Shown: positions 32,568 to 32,706 of the stretch, in pieces | Layout: every line of letters begins with the position of its first letter | Position numbering within the stretch: position 1 is the first letter of the stretch | Source: CAMTWB01 sp037441775 | GTDB taxonomy: Bacteria; Desulfobacterota; Syntrophia; Syntrophales; CAMTWB01 | Length of the DNA: 32,706 nt | Reading direction: 5' to 3' | Assembly (NCBI GenBank): GCA_037441775.1 | Contig: JBBIRO010000036.1 | Location: 1-32,706 of the forward strand | The notes under the pieces: generated by a model | The model's database searches: none | Told to the model about the DNA's origin: nothing | What the model saw: the letters and a program-made list of their open reading frames with translations, nothing else | Position numbers and translations under genes: made by a program

Positions 32568-32706
32568 ATTGATGCTGCCAGAAGAGCAGGCCGGAAGTCA
32601 AGAGTTTTTTGCGTATTTTGCGGAAAATTAAGTCCCGGAGCCGGACGGCATTTCGGTATGTTGCCGTTGAAATATTACTCCTTCTCTGTTATGGACTACG
32701 CAATCT

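Noticed and set aside
1..32706. tRNA, rRNA, CRISPR array, insertion sequence or prophage
   Set aside because: No cloverleaf, spaced direct repeats, transposase or integrase was seen on either strand.

Overview
This window looks like chromosomal DNA of a strictly anaerobic, probably Gram-negative (outer-membrane) bacterium that lives on C1 and acetyl-CoA metabolism. The evidence is a Wood-Ljungdahl (reductive acetyl-CoA) cluster, a four-subunit pyruvate:ferredoxin oxidoreductase, many Fe-S proteins, a lipobox lipoprotein and a Fur regulator with its own Fur box. I cannot fix the phylum from sequence alone; a Desulfobacterota/syntroph-like or similar lineage is an inference. I see no tRNA, rRNA, CRISPR array, insertion sequence or prophage.

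Layout. (1) 210-12467, plus strand: fhs with its own promoter and a strong terminator, then folD, a CooC/AcsF maturation ATPase, acsE, acsD, cdhA, a DUF166-like gene, cdhB, cdhC and acsC/cdhE, then a NuoE-like subunit. The CODH/ACS is the archaeal kind (CdhA with an inserted ferredoxin domain, a CdhB epsilon subunit, a short CdhC without the bacterial N-terminal domain), but it sits with bacterial folate-branch enzymes and the bacterial methyltransferase AcsE. (2) 12464-15721: NuoF-like and HoxU/NuoG-N-like subunits of a soluble NADH-oxidising module plus an unknown gene. No hydrogenase or formate dehydrogenase catalytic subunit is present. (3) 15828-16639: a lipoprotein and a 39-residue single-span membrane protein with a candidate promoter and a terminator. 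(4) 16721-19727: porC-porD-porA-porB. (5) 19794-23612, minus strand: a GH130 enzyme and a GT4 fused to an alpha/alpha-toroid-like domain, behind a strong promoter. (6) 23879-27942, minus: glcD-glcE-glcF. (7) 28048-31459, minus: a SucC/MtkA-like ligase subunit, a FixX-like ferredoxin, a SucD/MtkB-like ligase subunit and a CitE/malyl-CoA-lyase-like aldolase, ended by a terminator. (8) 32100-32537, minus: Fur-family regulator.

How the parts may work together. Blocks 6 and 7 fit oxidation of glycolate (or 2-hydroxyacid) to glyoxylate by GlcDEF, condensation of glyoxylate with acetyl-CoA to malyl-CoA by the CitE-like lyase, and recovery of ATP when malyl-CoA is converted to malate by the succinyl-CoA-synthetase-like pair. 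With malic enzyme (not in the window) and the PFOR of block 4, acetyl-CoA is regenerated and reduced ferredoxin is made; the Wood-Ljungdahl block can then fix or oxidise the C1 units and rebalance electrons. This malyl-CoA cycle matches the route described for syntrophic glycolate oxidation. Substrate identity is inference; itaconate/citramalate or lactate use are alternatives.

The most unusual details are: the hybrid archaeal/bacterial CODH/ACS locus with DUF166 welded between cdhA and cdhB; an Asp in place of a Cys in a CdhA cluster motif and a His in place of a Cys in the HoxU-like subunit; a seven-Cys FixX-like ferredoxin inserted between two CoA-ligase subunits; and a 39-residue membrane protein between the NADH module and PFOR.
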